Source: Candidatus Thorarchaeota archaeon
GTDB lineage: Archaea > Asgardarchaeota > Thorarchaeia > Thorarchaeales > Thorarchaeaceae
Length of the DNA: 22,060 nt
Assembly: GCA_018238825.1 (NCBI GenBank)
Contig: JABCSP010000010.1
Coordinates: 1 to 22,060 of the forward strand
Direction: 5' to 3'
The position numbers and the translations under genes are program-made. Below, in pieces: positions 21,358-22,060 of this stretch (positions are counted from its first letter, which is position 1; the number at the start of each line of letters is the position of its first letter). The notes beneath the pieces are model-generated. The model worked only from the letters and a program-made list of their open reading frames with translations, made no database searches and had not been told where the DNA came from.

Positions 21358-21783
21358 CTACAACGTGACTGACATGACAGACTCATTGTCGTGAGTTATT
21401 AGGTTCTCATTACTCAATACATCAAGGAAATGCTTAGCTCGTTCTCTTGGGATACCTGCGTCTACACACTCGGTCAGGACCTGCTCCAGAGTGACGGGTT
21501 TCAGCCTGTTCATGTTCACAAGACTCTCCACAATGCCAAGGACCCTTCTTCTGAGCCCAATACCCATGGAAACCTTGGATGTAGAAGTCTGTGCCATGGT
21601 AGCAAGTATTCCAGCCCTTCGCCGAGCCTCTTTAGCACTGGACACATAGATCATACTTGGTCTATCTAAGATAACAGCACTGCATAGTGAACATTGTGAG
21701 TTTGTTCCCTTATCAGCGACACTGTCAAAGCCAACATTCCCACACTCGCGGCACCTGTATACCCTGAACTCATTCTCATTCAT
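21358..21783 (-). CDS. zinc-ribbon / winged-helix protein (DUF5817-like)
   Basis: 141 aa. The N-terminal zinc ribbon reads YRCRECGNVGF with a second pair CSLC (Cys at about 11, 14, 31, 34). A basic helix with RRR (AKEARRRAGILATMA) follows, then a C-terminal winged-helix-like domain (about 75-141: RRRVLGIVESLV, TLEQVLTECVDAGIPRERAKHFLDVLSNENLI). This architecture recalls archaeal DUF5817 proteins, by memory. It is probably a nucleic-acid-binding protein. Its ATG overlaps the stop of the preceding gene (21780) by 4 bp, so the two are translationally coupled. Codons are GC-richer than in the left part of the window. Confidence 0.75.
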   Translation of the reverse strand: MNENEFRVYRCRECGNVGFDSVADKGTNSQCSLCSAVILDRPSMIYVSSAKEARRRAGILATMAQTSTSKVSMGIGLRRRVLGIVESLVNMNRLKPVTLEQVLTECVDAGIPRERAKHFLDVLSNENLITHDNESVMSVTL

Positions 21784-22052
21784 GTACTCTCACTCACTTC
21801 CTCGGGTTCGGATGACTCTTTCACTTCCCTGAGCGGCTCGTCAACCCTGGTGCTATATCCGTGAGCTGCAAGATAGTCCCTGACTTCAGGTTCCTCCCGC
21901 TTCAAGGCATGAGCATCTTCATAGAACCCACCCCAGCCTATGCTCATCTTGACCTCAACGTTAGGAAGACCTGCATTGTCCTTGAGTACTATCTTTCGGC
22001 GCCCAGCCTCAGCCTCTGACACCATGAACCTATAATCCGAAGCATGAGACAA
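21780..22052 (-). CDS. hypothetical protein, 5' partner of the zinc-ribbon gene (start uncertain, near edge)
   Basis: About 90 aa from TTG 22052; ATG 22025 would give 81 aa, and the frame stays open to the window edge, so the gene may extend further. The central part has strands and turns (RRKIVLKDNAGLPNVEVKMS, GWGGFYEDAHAL). The C-terminus is acidic (EVKESSEPEEVSES). No family is recognised, and there are no cysteines or membrane helices. It is coupled by a 4-bp ATGA overlap to the downstream zinc-ribbon gene, which suggests a shared process. Two 60-nt blocks (21781-21900) count to 55% GC, against 38% in a glyA block. Confidence 0.6.
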   Translation of the reverse strand: MSHASDYRFMVSEAEAGRRKIVLKDNAGLPNVEVKMSIGWGGFYEDAHALKREEPEVRDYLAAHGYSTRVDEPLREVKESSEPEEVSEST

Positions 22053-22060
22053 AATGTGCC

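Noticed and set aside
1..22060. CRISPR array, rRNA or prophage block
   Set aside because: No regularly spaced repeats, no rRNA-like sequence and no phage structural genes were seen.

Overview
The window is archaeal, and several genes point to an Asgard-type archaeon (Thorarchaeia-like; the lineage is inferred, not proven). The information-processing genes are archaeal or eukaryote-like: Sec61-beta, ribosomal eL42 and eS27, aIF2-alpha, Nop10, an archaeal topoisomerase I, an XPD/Rad3 helicase, and a translocon/oligosaccharyltransferase set. Start sites often carry GGTG, GAGGTG or GGAGG Shine-Dalgarno sequences, and TATA-like boxes lie about 25 nt upstream of the likely transcript starts. Most of the window looks like about 38-40% GC. 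The last ~700 bp are richer, about 55% in two 60-nt blocks counted by hand.

Layout: (1) 1-701, minus, edge-truncated membrane histidine kinase. (2) 871-2524, plus, serine hydroxymethyltransferase and a MazG-like pyrophosphatase. (3) 2540-2917, minus, orphan protein. (4) 3012-4832, plus, a free-standing helix-turn-helix/LAGLIDADG protein. (5) 4901-6686, plus, a compact translation/secretion cluster: Sec61-beta, eL42, eS27, aIF2-alpha, Nop10. (6) 6749-9475, minus, STT3/AglB oligosaccharyltransferase. (7) 9650-11245, minus, gcvT-gcvH of the glycine cleavage system. (8) 11331-12902, plus, dihydropteroate synthase-like gene and MptE-like 6-hydroxymethylpterin pyrophosphokinase. (9) 12905-13327, minus, a small protein resembling eukaryotic OSTC/DC2. 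(10) 13501-15824, plus, topoisomerase I and a small zinc protein. (11) 15802-16146, minus, a protein whose layout recalls proteasome assembly chaperones PAC3/PAC4. (12) 16272-18209, plus, Fe-S XPD-family helicase, convergent with (13) 18199-18969, minus, a RuvC/RNase H-fold protein. (14) 19125-21315, a disturbed region: a TnpB-like gene whose RuvC-II glutamate is replaced, a truncated zinc metallopeptidase, a three-helix membrane protein, and a second metallopeptidase-tail remnant. (15) 21358-22052, minus, a two-gene unit of higher GC.

Two themes connect the genes. Glycine/serine one-carbon metabolism is represented by SHMT, GcvT and GcvH, and pterin-carrier synthesis by the DHPS-like and MptE-like genes. 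A eukaryote-like protein-secretion and N-glycosylation machine is represented by Sec61-beta, STT3 with a eukaryote-like K-x-x-W-M-V-R-I motif, and an OSTC-like accessory subunit. No tRNA, rRNA or CRISPR array was seen. No gap between genes exceeds 300 bp; the longest are 13328-13500, 702-870 and 18970-19124.
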